From Panagrolaimus kolymaensis (Eukaryota; Nematoda; Chromadorea; Rhabditida; Panagrolaimidae), in NCBI GenBank assembly GCA_028622995.1, contig JAJQJQ010000026.1, positions 1,674,001 to 1,738,000 on the forward strand: DNA of 64,000 bases, given 5' to 3'. Shown in pieces: positions 21,036 to 34,677 of this stretch. The position numbers were made by a program, and so were the translations under genes. The notes below the pieces were generated by a model that was given only the letters and a program-made list of their open reading frames with translations, ran no database searches and was not told the origin of the DNA. The first letter of the stretch is position 1. Each line of letters opens with the position of its first letter.

Positions 21036-24000
21036 TTAAGTGTTTGGATCTAATTTATGCCAAGCTTCAAATGTTTTGCCTGGATTTTCAATACATTGCG
21101 TCCATTGTTGCCCACGTTCATCTTTAGCTGCAGTAGATAAAACTATTCCACCTGAAAAAAAGAGAAGGGCATTAAAATCGATCAATTTTTTTTTATCTTA
21201 AAGAATGAGTTTCACGTGGAGAAAAAAAATTACTTACCGATATAGTCATCATGTCTACCAACATCATGATCATATACTCCAATTTCTAAAGTCTTTTTAG
21301 GTAAATCTTTAAATGGAACAATAAATTGAAGAATCTGCAAAAATAAAAGTTTACTTTTCTCTTAAATAAATAATTTTTTAAATAAACGAACTTCATTAAA
21401 TTCAGGATTGAGCGTTCGCTTTTTAATAGCAGTTTTTTGACGATGTGCTTTATTGTTCAATGGTGTCAAAGAAACTTTACAATATGGATCGGAGAATCCC
21501 GTGGAATCCATTCCCAATAATTCTGCACATCGTTTAATATTAACAAATAATGAACCTTGTTGAATGTTATAACAAATGGAAATTAAAATTTTTCCTCTTT
21601 CAACTTCTTCGGGTCTTTCCATCTAAAATTTATTTTTAACATAATTTTATTCTCTCAAAAATATTAAATTTTAGTTTACCGGTGTTGGCATGGCATGTTC
21701 CAAATAAAGATTGAACTTTTTCATTTGACCCAAAGGCAATTTCTTTAAAGCCACTCGAGTTTCACCCAAAAAATCTGAACCAATTCTATCTCGATCGAGT
21801 ACAGTAATCCTCAAAGTTTTCCGTAATCTATCATCTTCTGTTATTCCATAATAAATTAATTCTTCATGCCATTCGGGATTTAAAGTTTTTTCAATTGTTT
21901 TTGAAGTTAATTTTGTGGCTTTTGCATTTCCAGGAATTATATGAAATTTTACATATGGATCAGAGAAACCATTTTTATCCATGGCTTTGAGATTCTTAAA
22001 AAAGATAACATTTATTTTTTGAAAAATTCAAATTTTTAGATTAGCTTACTTTCGCTCGAATAAGATGAATAATTAATTGTTTATCTTCATGTAAATAAGT
22101 GAGATTAAATTGAATTGATCCAAGTGTGCCTAAATAAATTTAGTAAGTAAATAAGAAATTTGTAATTTTTGAGTGTAACAAAAGCACTCCCAAACCATAG
22201 TTGTGAGAGAGATAGATAGAAAAGAGAAAGAAAAATTAAAATAGAAAGTCTGTAGGTAATTTTTAAGTGGGAGGAGGTTATAAAAGGAAAAATTAGGGGA
22301 TGATAGCTCTAAGAAAAATTTTTCTAATATTAAACACAAGTGCAGAAAGAAAGAAAATAACAAAAAATAAAAATATTTGTATACTTCGATATGCATCAAT
22401 TCTTCCACGAACAGATTTGGGCAAGCAAAGGGTAGCTTTAAAAATTCCTTTTTGTCTTCGTCGTTTTGGTTTTGGTGGGATATGTGGCATCACAACACAT
22501 ATACGTTTACTACTACTATCACCACCACCGCCACCATCAGCAGCATCTGCTTCAAGATTATCACTAGGTTCACCAACACCAACTACAACAACAGATTTAC
22601 ATGAAACAATATCAGAATTATTAATAATATTCAAATCAGCACCGATTTCATTTATTGGTGGCATACTTGTCGATGATGAAGGATCAGCTTGAATTATTGC
22701 TGAATCATCAAATATTGCTCCATCCGCAGACATTGAACTACTTCCAGAATCTTTGGATCGTGTGATTTTACGTGCATCATTATTTGATTGCAAAGAAAAT
22801 GTTTTAGTGCAAAAATTTTTGTTGTTTGTCGTTGAACGAAATTTAGATGATTTTGATTTCTTTTCTATTTGCCATATGGCTTCTAAAGAAAAACATGAGA
22901 AAATATTTATATGCAAAAATAAAAAGATATAATAAAAGCTGCTAAATATTAATATTAATTTTGTTATTATTGTGTGGTAAAATAAAGTGGGTCAAGTCAG
23001 TATTAATTAAGTTTAAAATAAATAATTTGTGTGGGGAATTTTTATTTATGTGTTTTTACTTTTCTTAAAATAAACCTACTTGTATCATCATCAGGTGAAC
23101 TCATAAATGTGGGTGAACTTGTTTCCTCCTAAAACGTAAACCCTCATTAAAAAAATACGTCATTTAAAAAAATGAGTCTCTATCTAATTTTTTTTAAACG
23201 TACAATTTTTGTTGCACTATCTGCACTACTTTCAGGTAAAAATAATAATTTTTCTTTTTCCATTACATCACTCATAACACTTGAACTCATGGGATTAGGT
23301 TCATTTGAAGAATATGCACTTTCGGGGCGACTACGATTTTCTGCAGTTTTAAATGAATGAAGACTTTCATGAGAAAGTTGGAAATTTTTCTTTTGAGGAG
23401 TCGAAGGCATTTCTTTAATAGGCATCGTTGGAAAATATGGAACATTATTTTGATTATGAAACATGGCTGAAGATGAAGCTGACGATGCTGAACTTGTGCT
23501 TCGTTCAACAAAATGCGAAGGCGAAGATGTATGAGCTCTAGGTGGAATGGGTGGCGGAATAGGTCCATTAATTCCATGAGGTTGTTTGATTGCTGCTTCC
23601 ACAGCTGATAACCTTGAAGCTAAAGCCGGCACACTTGGAAACGACATATTTGGTGGCGATATTGTCGAATCATTATTATTTGGTATCAAAGTTAAATTAA
23701 CTGATGAACTTTGATGTAATTGAGCTTGTTGAGCTGAATGATCACTTTGTACAACTAAAAAATAATAAACCCAAGTTAAAATTAAGTCAAAATAAATTAT
23801 CTCACCACCCGAATCAATACTTTTCACATCTGATGCTTCATTATTACCACCAGCAGCAAGGGAGGCATGATTTTGAGATAAATCATCTCCACCATAACTC
23901 GAAGGGGTTGCTAATGAATGACGTGGAGAAGTGGATGGAGTGGAACGTCTCGATTCATCATTATCACTATCTAAAAGTGGGATAATTGCCATTAATGTTT

Positions 24001-27000
24001 TTTTTTCTATTTTGAAAAGAAAGTTGTTGGTTGGAAACTTAATTAAGGAAAAAAACAAAAAGCTTGAACTTAAGAAAGTTTTTTCGGAAAAGTGAAACAA
24101 AAAAAGAAAATTTTTAACTAAAGCAAATTAAGTTCCTTCGGGAGAAAAATAACATAAAAATAGATTAAAGAAAAAATGCCCTGGAAACCTTTTTGTTGTT
24201 TACCAAATAAGATAGCAAGCAAATAAGCAAGATGTGAACACACACGTACACACAGAGTAAAAATTTCATCAAAATTATGTTATTTTTTGTTTTTGTTATT
24301 TCAAATACAAAGAATAAGAAGACGGAAGAAGGAACTCAATCTGCAAATGGCAAAAAAATATTCGTTTCAAAGCAGCAAAAAAAAGAATTATTTTTTTGTA
24401 TTGAAATGAAAAAAATGCTAATGCATTGAAGAAACTATGCAACTAAGAAAGTTAAAGAAAAACAAAACAACATTCGAGAGTCTAAAGGTTTCCAAAAAAA
24501 TAAATAAAACATACCAGTATCAGTAATTTGATTACGACTGGATAAACCTGAATGATTTTGATGGTTAAGATTATGATGATGATTTCGAGGTGAAGAAGAA
24601 GAATTAAGTGAATTTACGCTATCCGTTGGAAAACCTTTGGGTCGATGATGAAAATGATGGTGATGATGTCGTCGAGAATTATTTGTTGAAGAATTATTAT
24701 TTGGCAGTGATGATAGTTGTTTATTACTAGTAAAATCTCCATGATCTATGGATGATGAAGAAGATTCCTCATCTTCAGAACCCATACTCATACTTGATTG
24801 AATTTTTTCATGCACCCATGATGGAGTTATTCTTGGTCGGGGAGTAGTTTTTAATCTTAAAAAATGGGATAAATAGTTAATTTTTTTGGGACTCAAAAGC
24901 TAGTTATTAGTACCTTTGTTGCTGATCAGGTGGAATTGGAAGTTGTCGAGACACTCGATGTTGAGATGTAAAGGATGCATTACTTGAACCCGCGCGTTGT
25001 GGTTGATGATTTTGTTGTTGTAAAGAAAATCCATTACTTGTTGTTGGTATTGCTGTTGCAATGGATTGATTATTTACTCCTACATCTTGTAATGAAAGAG
25101 TTGAAAAGGCATTCGTGGGTGATAAGGCTGTTGAGGATAAATTTATTCTTGAATCATCATTATTTTGTTGTTGTGTATTCCAAAATGATGATCTATGTGT
25201 ATTATTGCTACTACTACTTGCAGTTGTAGCAGCTCCATTTTCGGGTGGTTTAACATATGCTGGCATTTCTTTATAAAACCATGCACCAGATTTTTTCCAC
25301 ATCTATAATTTTTTTTGATGGTTAATTGAGCGGAAAATATTATTAAATTAAGCATACCACCTCCCGATATTCGCTGCAAATTTTACATAAAAATATTGGT
25401 TCGCCTCGTTTTTGATCATATGTTTCCACACCACAATTTTTTTGACATACATACTAAAAAAATAAATAAACATTGGAGGAAGTTAATTTAAAATTCAAGA
25501 GGGAAAAAAAGAAGAGTTTTTAAGTTATTCAAACTAAAAACTAACTTTGCGACAATCCATACACATTGCGGCATAACTTTTAGATGCAAGTAAACCAAAT
25601 TCAGTTTGACATAATAGGCATTGAGTCACACCATTTCCTGTTGCACGACTTCGCATTTTTTCTAGCCGATCAACCATTTTTCTATAAAACAAAGTTTGTT
25701 TGAAAAAAATATAAAAAAATAAAGCAAAGATGTTTTCCAAGATTTTAAAGAGTGCAAATATTAGTGAAAAAAAAGTTGTTTGTCACTTTTACTTTTTTAC
25801 ATTTTTGGTTAAAAAAATTTAAAACTAATGTCTAATTATCTGTTTTATTTTTGTTTTGGTCTTTGGAAGCTTCTTCTTCGTTTTTTAGGCAAGAGAAATG
25901 TTTCTAATTTAACCAGAAAAATATTTTCTTCATTTTTTTGTGTGGAATTTTTAGGCAGCATAGTTGTGCCAATTATGGTAATGAAGGCGAAAAGAAAAAA
26001 GTGCATTCTCGAATGGCGTTGGATGGACTTTTCGAAGAAAATAAAAATAACTGTTTTTTACAAAATAAGGAGTAGTTGAGGGCGATGCTTGCTTACCCAA
26101 TTCTTTGCTGTTCATTTTGCTTTCCAGCTTCAGCTCGAGCAAGAACCTTTCGAATTTGTTCTTGTTCGGCATCTGAAATAGTTGTCCCTGAATTTTGTTT
26201 GGCATTTGTTGGGGAGCGAGCTGAAGCAGTTCGAACACTCCATCCACTTTTAAGTCTAAAATAACATTTTCTATTTATATTTTACTTTAACAGAAATAAA
26301 AACAAACTGTGCTCGAAGTTGTAAATGCCTATCACTTGGGCACACCCATGGATTTTGTGTTCCACCAATTTCCCAATCATTCATGAGATCTATAAAAAAA
26401 ATTGAGAATAAAATTAAAAAATAATATTAACTTTCTTTGAAAGTCAATCTCCAAAGAATAAATAAAATGAAGTCACAAGAAAAAAGAATAACAGAAAACA
26501 AAAAACACAAGAAAAACAAGAAGAAGCAAAACAAAAACAACAAAGAAAATTATATTTTTTGAAGTTAAAAAATGTTAGTTAAAATAATAATAATAAAATC
26601 AATATACGTATAGCATTTTTTATTAGCTCACCCATAAATTCTTTTTTAATATCAAATTTAGGGAAATTTCGTTCGGTGCCCATTTTTTAAAGTGAGATGA
26701 ATTGAATCAATGAATGAGGAGGATGAATAAGTAAGAAATAAATAAAAGGACAGAAAAAATAAGACGTTTGTATGTATTTTTTTTAAAGATTAATAATCAA
26801 AATCAAATTTGCTTTAAATTATAATTATTTGAATGATGATATTTATCATGAAGTAGCACTAGCTGCCACTGAAGTGGATAACCCATATTTGCAAATAATA
26901 AAGAAAAAACGATTTTTTGTTTGATGGAAGAGAGAGAAAGTTAAAACACACAACCAACTGTTAATTTTTTTCCTTCTTCGTTTTTCTACAGCATTCTTTT

Positions 27001-30000
27001 CTTGAATTTCATGCTACACATTTTTTTTTTCACTTAAAAACTAAAAAAAATATAGAAAAAATAACAGAGCTTTTTTTTTTTTTAACAAATGGAATGCATG
27101 TGTATGGAGATGACACAAACGAGCAACAACCGAGCGAGCGCGCAACAACAACAAGAACTACACCAGTAGTAAATAATTATTTTTTTTTGTTAAAATAAAA
27201 GAAGGCTGGCTTCTGTTTTCTTTTCACGCAACAATTTTTCTTTTTTTTTGTTAAACAAAAAAGAAAAGAAAGAAACAGAATGTCCAATTTTTTTTTATTT
27301 CTAAAGATTTGCGGGGAAAATAATGGAATAAAAATTAATATAAAACAAAAGAAATTTAAATTAAATTATCCGCCCTTAAATCCATAAGGTTATATGCCAT
27401 AATTAAGTTTTTTTATAAGGGAAAATATCAAAACCAAGCAACAAAAACATGGAAAAATATTTACTTTGGATTCCTTATATTTTTATATTTTATTTCTCCA
27501 TGTTTTTTTTTAAAAAATATTTTTCTAAAAAAGTCATGTTACTACTTATAAGCTTAAGCTTTGCTGCTGTTGTTGAAAGGTGACGCTCTCCTTGCTGGAC
27601 GACAAGGACGAAGGGACAGGAGACACTATCACTAGCTTACTTGCTTTGCGCCTTCCAAAAAAGGCTGCTTTCGATTGATGTTGGAAGAAAGAGAGAGGAA
27701 AAAGGCTGGCTGGCACATTTTCACCAAAATGATGAACACTATTTTTTCTTTCTTGCTATGTTATTTTTATTTTTCTCCCTTTAGCTCGCATATCTTTTTT
27801 TCTTCTTCTTTCTACTCTTACTTGCTTGCTGCTTGTTAGCTCACGTTCCCCTTAAGCTAGACTCCTGGCGAGCGCGGTATTTTTAAGGAAGGAAAAAATG
27901 AATGCCAAAATGTGAAGCTGAAGCCGGTGGTTGTCATCAGCGTCACCACCATCATCGCCTTTCTGCCCTTCTAGTTTCTCTAAGCCTTTCGAAATCAGCA
28001 AGTGTGTGTACACGCGCAAATAAAACATTGGCAATGAAGCAAGCTAGCTTTTTTTCTTCTTTTTTTTTCTGTTAAGTTAACTTTTTTTTGTGCCAACGTT
28101 GGAGACTATCTCTTATATTTTGCCTTTCTTTTTTTTCATGGCCGTGTCCCTTTTCAAAACGTGAATTTATGGGGCAGCAACATCATGAAATACGAAGCAA
28201 AAAAAGGAAAAAATAAATTTGGCGTAAGGAAAAATTCGTTGTTGATAACAAAGTCGCGCACGCTACTTGCTTGATATATGTTCTCCTTCCTCCTATTTTA
28301 TGTATGTTAAAAAAATGTTTTCTTTAACAACCATACATATACATGGAAAATACAAAAAAAGTTGTCTCGATGTAAAAAAAAGTTTGAGCTTAAATAAGTT
28401 TAGCTAAAGGCATTTTTTCTTGGCTCATTAACTCAATCCCTTTCTCATTTTTTTTTCGTGGATGCTGTTGTTGGAAAAAGTTTAGTTTTGTTGAGAGCAA
28501 AATTAATTAATGCAAAAAAAGTGGAGAAGAAAGAACAAAGATAAAAGGGCAGCTCAGTTTACAACCACCAAAAATAAAAAAATTTTTGCTAACAGTTCAA
28601 AGAATTTTTTCAAGAATAAAAAAAATAATTAGCAAAGAAAAAATGAGAAATGAAAGAGTCAGAAAAGGAAGAAAAAAAGAATTTTTGGAGATTTCAAACT
28701 GATAAAAATCCAAAGAAAAAAGCGAAGGAAGAAAAAGAAAAGAGGAATATGCTCCTTCACTTTTTTATTTTAACATTGCAGAAATATGTTTTAAGCTTTG
28801 CTTTGGAAGAAAAAAATAAAAATAAACGTAAGCTTATCTTCCGCCCACAAAATAATATTAAAATAAAATAAAACAAAATTAAGCTTTTTTTATTCAATTT
28901 TTTACTCACTATCAAAAAATTTTGAAAAAAGGGAAAAATAGTTTAATAAGGTTTTCTTAAAAGAAAAATGATGCTGAAACAAATAAAAAATAAAAGCTAT
29001 AAAAAGCTTCCGTTGGTTGCACCGTTGCTATAATCGGCTTCCTAAAGTAAAGAAAAAGATTTTTAAAATAAACTTTTCCCCCGACATACGAATTTTCTTT
29101 CTTAAATGCTATTAATAAATCTTTGATATTTAAAGATAGAAAAAAAGAATATTAAAAAATAATAAAGATTTTGCTACAAGACACGACGCATATTTTTTGA
29201 ATGATGAATTCATTAATAAATTTTATTTCAAACACAAAACAAAAATGTAATAGCTTTTTTTTGAGGAATAAACTCATGACAGTCAGCTTGCGACCAAAGA
29301 TGGCAAGGAAGCTAAAGGCTTGGAAGTCCATGAAGAAGAAAAAAAGACTGGAAAAAAAGCAACAAGATTCTTTCACGTTCTAAAAAACAAAAACGCGGAA
29401 AGAAAAAATGCTTGAAAAAGGAAGAAATATGTTGTGACGGACTATTTGACAGTGATATTTTTTGAAAAGGTTCGTAAATAAATAAAAATAAATTTTTAAA
29501 TGCCAACGAAAAAAATAAAATAAAATAAGAAAATAAAATAAAATCCAACTAAATTACACCAAACACGATATTTGATATCAATGAAGAAGAAGAAGAAGGA
29601 AAATAAAAGTCACAATGAGACACGACAACAACAACCAACTACCACCAACCATAATACTTCTTTTCTTTCTTTTTCTTTAACACTCACACATATTTTTTTT
29701 TTTGTTTCACAGAAACTACTTCCAACCACTTCACACTAATTAGAAAAAAAACAACGAATAAAAAGAGTCTCGAATTTTAACATTGAAAAAAAGAAAGAAA
29801 AAAAAACTAACCAATTTTATCACCATTTTGTGAATTGAAAAAAGCTTTAGATAATTTTCGAACTAAAAAAGCTGATATTTGTGTGGATTCAGTTAAAGAT
29901 AAAAGGGTTCGAATAGAATGATGATTATTTGAATTATTGGCTGTCACTGATGGTCTTTGTCTATCCATTTTTGAAGAATAAATTTGAATAAAAAAAGAAT

Positions 30001-32442
30001 AACTCTATTTATGTGAAAGGAAAAAGAATAAAGAATATCAAAAAATTTGTTGAAACAAGATACGAATAATATTTTTTTTTCAGGAGCTAACAACAAAGAC
30101 AAATCAATGTCAAGGAGGAGAAGATGAGAGAAGAATTGAATTTGTTTCTTATTTGTTGAAGAGTAGTAAGTAGTAATAGAGCTCCAAGAAACTGATGCTG
30201 CTGCTTCATTTATTCAACGATTTTTTTCATACCCTTTCCTTTCCTTTTCGTTGTCGTTGTTGTTGCTTCACATTTTCTTATGTGAAAAAAATATAAAATA
30301 AAAATAAATTGGAAAGGTTTTATATTTTTTTATTTAGTAAATAAATAATAAATAATTTCAATGCATATTTGAAATAAGAGATAGAGCGAGCGATATCTTT
30401 CCAAACCAAAAAAAAAGTTTTAGACTAACAACAAAATATTTAAAGGAAATTTAAATTTAAATATTTTTTGATGTTCGCAAGCAGCAACAAACAATAAAAA
30501 ATATAAGAATATGATGAATAAGGAAAAATAATCAAAGCTTCTGCTACAACAACAACGACGACTGCTTTTCTTGAAGACAAAGTTGTTGTTTTATCAAGAT
30601 TGAAGAAAAAGTAAAATAAAGAATAAATGCAGGCGAAGCAGTAAAAAAAGAAGAACATGATGTCCGGAAGGAAAACATTTTCCCGAAGAAAAAAGAAGAA
30701 TGAATGAATTTTGACAAAATAAAAAGTAGTAATGCCCTTCGACCGCGAGATGCTCCTATGCTTTTTTATTTTCTTGTTTCGAACACATTTATTTTGTTTT
30801 TTCCCGAAAAACACTTGGGAGGCGCCGCGCCGCTTCATGCCTTTTAAAATTTCTGAGGTTTTTAAGATAGAGACAACAAATTTCTTTCTTCTTCAAAAAG
30901 AATTGATGTGTCAAAAAAAAAAGAATAAAGAAATTTCCGCCTTTTGTTTAACACTTTCGTCAGTGAAAAAAAAACTATGTAAGCTTTTAAAGAAAAAAGA
31001 TGAATGTTTAAAGCATCAAAATTCACTTCTTTATTTTTTTGAAATGGTGATAAGAAAAATGGGAGTTCTTATTGACAGCTTAAAGAAGAAAGACGATTGT
31101 CCTTAAACTTTGTTAAGAAGCTTTTGTCATCGTTGTTGTCAACTACATATATCAAAAAAGTCAAAAATATATAGAGACGACAACAGGTTAGAAAAATTTT
31201 AAGCAAAAATATGCTACACTACAAAAAAAAGCTGCAAAAATATATTTAAAGTTAGTTTCTTTTGAAGATACAATTTTTATTTTAAAAAAACAGCAAAATA
31301 TTAAAAAATCCAAACTCGAAGAACGCCCGAAAAAAAAAGTTTAAGAAAACACATCAATTCAAGAAAAAAAGTTGTTGAAAAGACCGAAGCCAAAAAGTTG
31401 AAAAGGAAGAACCCAAACCACAAAAAAGCGAAGAGAGAAGATGAAAAAAAGCAATTTTATTATTATTAGTGTCGGTGACAGCCAATAAGAACGTCAAACT
31501 TTTGTTAAAAAAAACGATAATTAAATTATATATGGGTTAAATTTTTCTGATACAACCAATGAAAAATATGATCAAATTAAAAAATAACATACGTCCGGTT
31601 GGTAAAGATGATGGAGTAACCCCACCAAGAAATTGTCGTTCAAATGAATTACTTGTTGGCATAATTATTGAGGATTCTAATTTATTATTTGTTTTTGTTG
31701 TTGTTGGAGGTGAATTTGGTGCGGTTGAATTACAAGAATTTCCACCAATTTTATTAAAACTACTTGGACCGTATTCGGGTGTTAAAGCTGTACATGGTCC
31801 ACCTCTTCCTTGAATGATAGGCAAATTAGAAAATTCAGATGAAGATGGTTCGAAAAGTTTCTTTTTGCTTAATTGACGAAATGAACAACAAAAACCTTTC
31901 TTTTTTGATGGTTGTTTTGGATATGAATAATCTGCTAATTTTTTATTATTCAACAATGATTTCTCAGCTTCGGCTGTAACAGGAGCAATATCAGTTTCTT
32001 CTTTTATTGCAGTTGGCCCTAATGAAGTTGTTCGACGAGCATTATTTTTATCATTTGAGCCACGAGATTCAGAACCAACTTTTCGTCGAAATACACTTAA
32101 ACGTAATGAACGCTTTGTTGATTTTCCTCTACTTTTGGAAGATGAAAATGGAGGCTTGTCGTCGCCATTCTCAGGCTCTACTACCGCTGCTGCTAAAGAA
32201 GTTTCTGGGCCTTGAAAAGAAGAAGAATTCTTTTGAGTTTTAATGGAAGAAGAGGGTGCGGCTTTTGAGTAAACGGAAGAAAATGAAGAAGTAGAAGGGA
32301 CAGCCTCAAAAACAACAACATCCTTTTTGAGATCATTCTTTGAAGACTTTTTCGTTAATGTAACAACTTTTTTGTCGTTGTTGCATCTTCTTCCTTCATT
32401 TTTTTCTGTAGCTGATGAGAGAGCCAAACTTAATGATGCCAT
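21036..32442 (-). CDS. rbf-1: Rabphilin (Rab-binding zinc finger, two C2 domains)
   Basis: Rabphilin is a Rab3/Rab27 effector on synaptic and dense-core vesicles. Shared exons run from 26389 down to 21036. The Rab-binding part reads LKSGWSVRTASA, EQEQIRKVLARAEAGKQNEQ, MVDRLEKMRSRATGNGVTQC, then a FYVE-related zinc finger with CLLC, CMDC, CQKNC and CKIC pairs, and KKSGAWFYKEMP ('WKRSGAWFFKGFP'). A long Ser/Asn/Gln/Pro-rich linker (about 25300-22380) follows. C2A: FNLTYLHEDKQLIIHLIRAK, MDKNGFSDPYVKFHIIPG, LNPEWHEELIYYGITEDD. C2B: RGKILISICYNIQQGSLFVN, MDSTGFSDPYCKV, TLNPEFNE, VYDHDVGRHDDYIGG, ending FEAWHKLDPNT. Asp ligands are kept in the C2A and C2B loops. Three 5' exons (26632-26683, 29812-29968, 31593-32442), listed separately, all end in phase 1 and can join the exon at 26389. 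Introns 5' of 26389 are long and homopolymer-rich, unlike the short 3' ones. Confidence 0.93.
26632..26683 (-). CDS. rbf-1: Rabphilin alternative first exon A (short)
   Basis: MGTERNFPKFDIKKEFM, 52 nt, then GTGAGC donor, leaving one base (phase 1) that forms Asp with the exon starting at 26389 (DLMNDWEIGGTQNPWVCPSD). Closest of the three to the shared body, so its intron is only about 240 bases. Confidence 0.65.
26684..29811. other. Non-coding region between rabphilin 5' exons A and B
   Basis: About 3.1 kb, rich in T, A and purine or pyrimidine runs. 27540-28020 is the least AT-rich part. Frames here are Phe/Lys-rich or Leu-rich artefacts. It should contain the promoter of exon A. Confidence 0.5.
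29812..29968 (-). CDS. rbf-1: Rabphilin alternative first exon B
   Basis: MDRQRPSVTANNSNNHHSIR followed by TLLSLTESTQISAFLVRKLS and AFFNSQNGDKI, 157 nt, GTTAGT donor in phase 1. There is no acceptor just upstream of the ATG, so it reads as a first exon. Splicing to 26389 would give the same Asp junction as exon A. Confidence 0.5.
29969..31592. other. Non-coding region between rabphilin 5' exons B and C
   Basis: A-rich and T-rich low-complexity sequence with no supported coding region. Intron of the longest rabphilin form and promoter of exon B. Confidence 0.5.
31593..32442 (-). CDS. rbf-1: Rabphilin candidate alternative first exon C (long, Ser/Lys-rich)
   Basis: An 850-nt open exon from MASLSLALSSATEKNEGRR to SNSFERQFLGGVTPSSLPTG, ending in a GTATG donor in phase 1. 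It encodes about 283 residues of disordered, basic and Ser/Pro-rich sequence (KKGFCCSFRQLSKKKLF, RSLRLSVFRRKV). The CC next to basic residues could be a lipid-modified membrane anchor. The frame continues upstream to another ATG at 32553 through a hydrophobic stretch (TTTSILLTYFLLMASLSLAL), so the true start is uncertain. No other downstream partner exon was found before exon B, which has its own ATG, so joining to the rabphilin body is the simplest reading, but it is inferred. Confidence 0.5.
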
Positions 32443-32553
32443 GAGTAAGAAGTAAGTAAGTAGTATGCTTGTTGTCGTCTTGATGTGACTGACGACTTCC
32501 GTTAGAAATAATGTGCTTATTCCAGCGTTGTAAGGTCGAAGCAGCTCCAACAA

Positions 32554-34424
32554 CCAAAAAAAATAAAATAAATGAAGACGTAGGAGAAAATAAAGGAGGA
32601 AAAGCCGGAACAGGAATAATCAAGTTTTTTGGTTTAAAAAATAAATAAAATAAGATAAACTTAAGTTTGTCTCTTTTTTTTTTTGCTTTGGAAAAGAGGG
32701 AATAAAGGAGGCTTTTCCAAAAAATTATACTGCTGCTGAATTTTCTAGGATAAGAAGAGCATGACGTTGATTAAAGGCCTTCGCTCCAAAAATATAAATA
32801 AATTTAGCAAAAATTATTTTTCATTTCCAGCAACGCAACAAAAAAGTTTGCCCTTCAATTAATATAACCCGACGACTATCGAATAAACTATGCCAACAAT
32901 ACTTTGGCTTTGTTAATCGAACAACTACCACAACAACGGCTTCTAATAAATTTAAACAACCAAATAATATATGGATAATGAAAAGGCATGGCAGAGACTA
33001 AAAGTATTCATTTTTTTTCTTCCAACAAAAATGTAATCCCGAAATACCACGAACAGAAAAAAAGGTATCAAACGCTCTCATATACGCAAAGGATAAAAAA
33101 GGGATTCTTCTTAATATTAAATATACTGGGATTATAAATACAACATTCAAAAAAAATCTATTTTCCATTTTTCTCTAACAAAAATCTTTTTTTCATTTTT
33201 TATCCTTGTTTTAACACGTCAATATATATGTATGGTATCCATTAAAATTATCTTCTATCTTTTCTCTTTTTTTTCTTGCTATTGAATAGTGGAAGTATGT
33301 CGGTTTAGTGTCCAAGGGATACAGAGACATGGAAAAATCTATTTTTTATAAATCCATGAATAGAATTGAAATTGAATTGAATTAAATTTAAGGCAAAAAG
33401 TCAAAGGCTTTTTTCTTCTTTGGAAGGAAGAAGAGAAAAAATGGATGGTTACACAAATTAAAAAAATCTAACGGAAGAAGAAAAAAAAGAAAAAAAGGCT
33501 TGAATTAAAACAGGTGTGACGAGAAAAAAAAGAAGATTGCGTGCCATTATTACGTGACTTATGTAAAGTGAAATGGATTAAAGAAAAAAGTTTTAATTTT
33601 TTATAAAACTCATTGGGCTTTGATATGCTTTTTTTTAGCTTATGAAATCTGAAAATTTCAAACAAAAAAAAGGAGAGCGGGAAAAAGGCATATTTTAATA
33701 ATCATCAGAGGCCTTTTTTCTATTTTGCATATTTAGGATGGATGCAGGCAGACACAAGCGAAAAAAACCTCTCTTTCCTGTAACAAAAGCAACCTTTTTT
33801 CCAAAAAAGAAAAGTCAACGACCATCGTCGCACGGGGAATATATAGATACATGAACATAGAATCAAACAAAAGCCATACATTTCTAATTACAACAAAAAA
33901 CAAAAAAGTTAAAATGGGGCATAAAAAAGCATTTTAGTTTTTTAAAAAGCTTTTTTTCGAACATTTAGTTTTTTGTTTTGTTTCTTTTAAATATTTACAT
34001 TTAAAATTCAGAGTATGTATATTCTCCAAAAATATATATTTGTTTAACTCCCTAAAGCAACAATAAACCGGGAAGATGTTAAAATGGAAAAATTGGTTTT
34101 GTAATGCTTGGTTTTTTTTAAAGAAAAATATGGGTAGGATTACATAAAGCCTTTTACCTTTAGAGTTTGAGAAAGCTACCAGCAAAATAGTAAATAGAAA
34201 AAGTATTAGATAAAAAGCAGGTAAATAAGGTATAAACAAAAAATACAAAAACAAAATAAAATCCGGATTAGGCATTGCTGCAAAAAAAAATCTAGCATTA
34301 GCCTTTAAAGAAAAAAAATATGATTAAACAACGAAGTTAAGAAAAGAAATTTTTTTAATCATATGATTTAAAAAAAAAGGTTAGATGACTTTTACTTTTC
34401 AACCAATAAATAAAAAAAATAAGA
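32554..34424. other. Intergenic region upstream of rabphilin
   Basis: AT-rich with homopolymers. No coding region, RNA gene or repeat recognised until the hAT-type element. Confidence 0.5.
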
Positions 34425-34432
34425 ATCCCCAA

Positions 34433-34677
34433 CAGGCCTCTTCCTTCGGCCCGTCCAGCCCGGCCGGGCCGACTTTTGAACGGGCCAGGCCGGGCCGAGG
34501 CCGACCATTTTCTAAAAAAAGAAAAAAAATCAAAGGGAATACCAAGGCAAAAAAAAAATTGACGGGCCGGCCCGCGGGCCGGGCCAGGCCGGGCCTAAAC
34601 CAAAAGGGCCACAGGCCAGGCCGGGCCGAAGTCAAGACGGGCCGGGCCGGCAAAACCCGGACCGTGGAAGAGGCCTG
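34433..34677. mobile_element. hAT-type MITE, 245 bp, GC-rich
   Basis: Ends are a perfect 12-base inverted repeat: CAGGCCTCTTCC at 34433-34444 and GGAAGAGGCCTG at 34666-34677. Directly outside, ATCCCCAA occurs on both sides (34425-34432 and 34678-34685), an 8-bp target-site duplication. An 8-bp duplication with termini starting CAG is diagnostic of the hAT superfamily. The inside is built of GGGCCGGGC-like words in both orientations around an A-rich centre (34512-34560), in sharp contrast with the AT-rich flanks. No transposase is encoded, so it is non-autonomous. The intact ends and duplication suggest a fairly recent insertion. Confidence 0.92.

Noticed and set aside
30440..30838. 132-residue minus-strand open frame in the rabphilin 5' intron
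   Set aside because: Phe/Leu/Lys-rich, derived from poly-T and poly-A tracts, and not bounded by exon signals.
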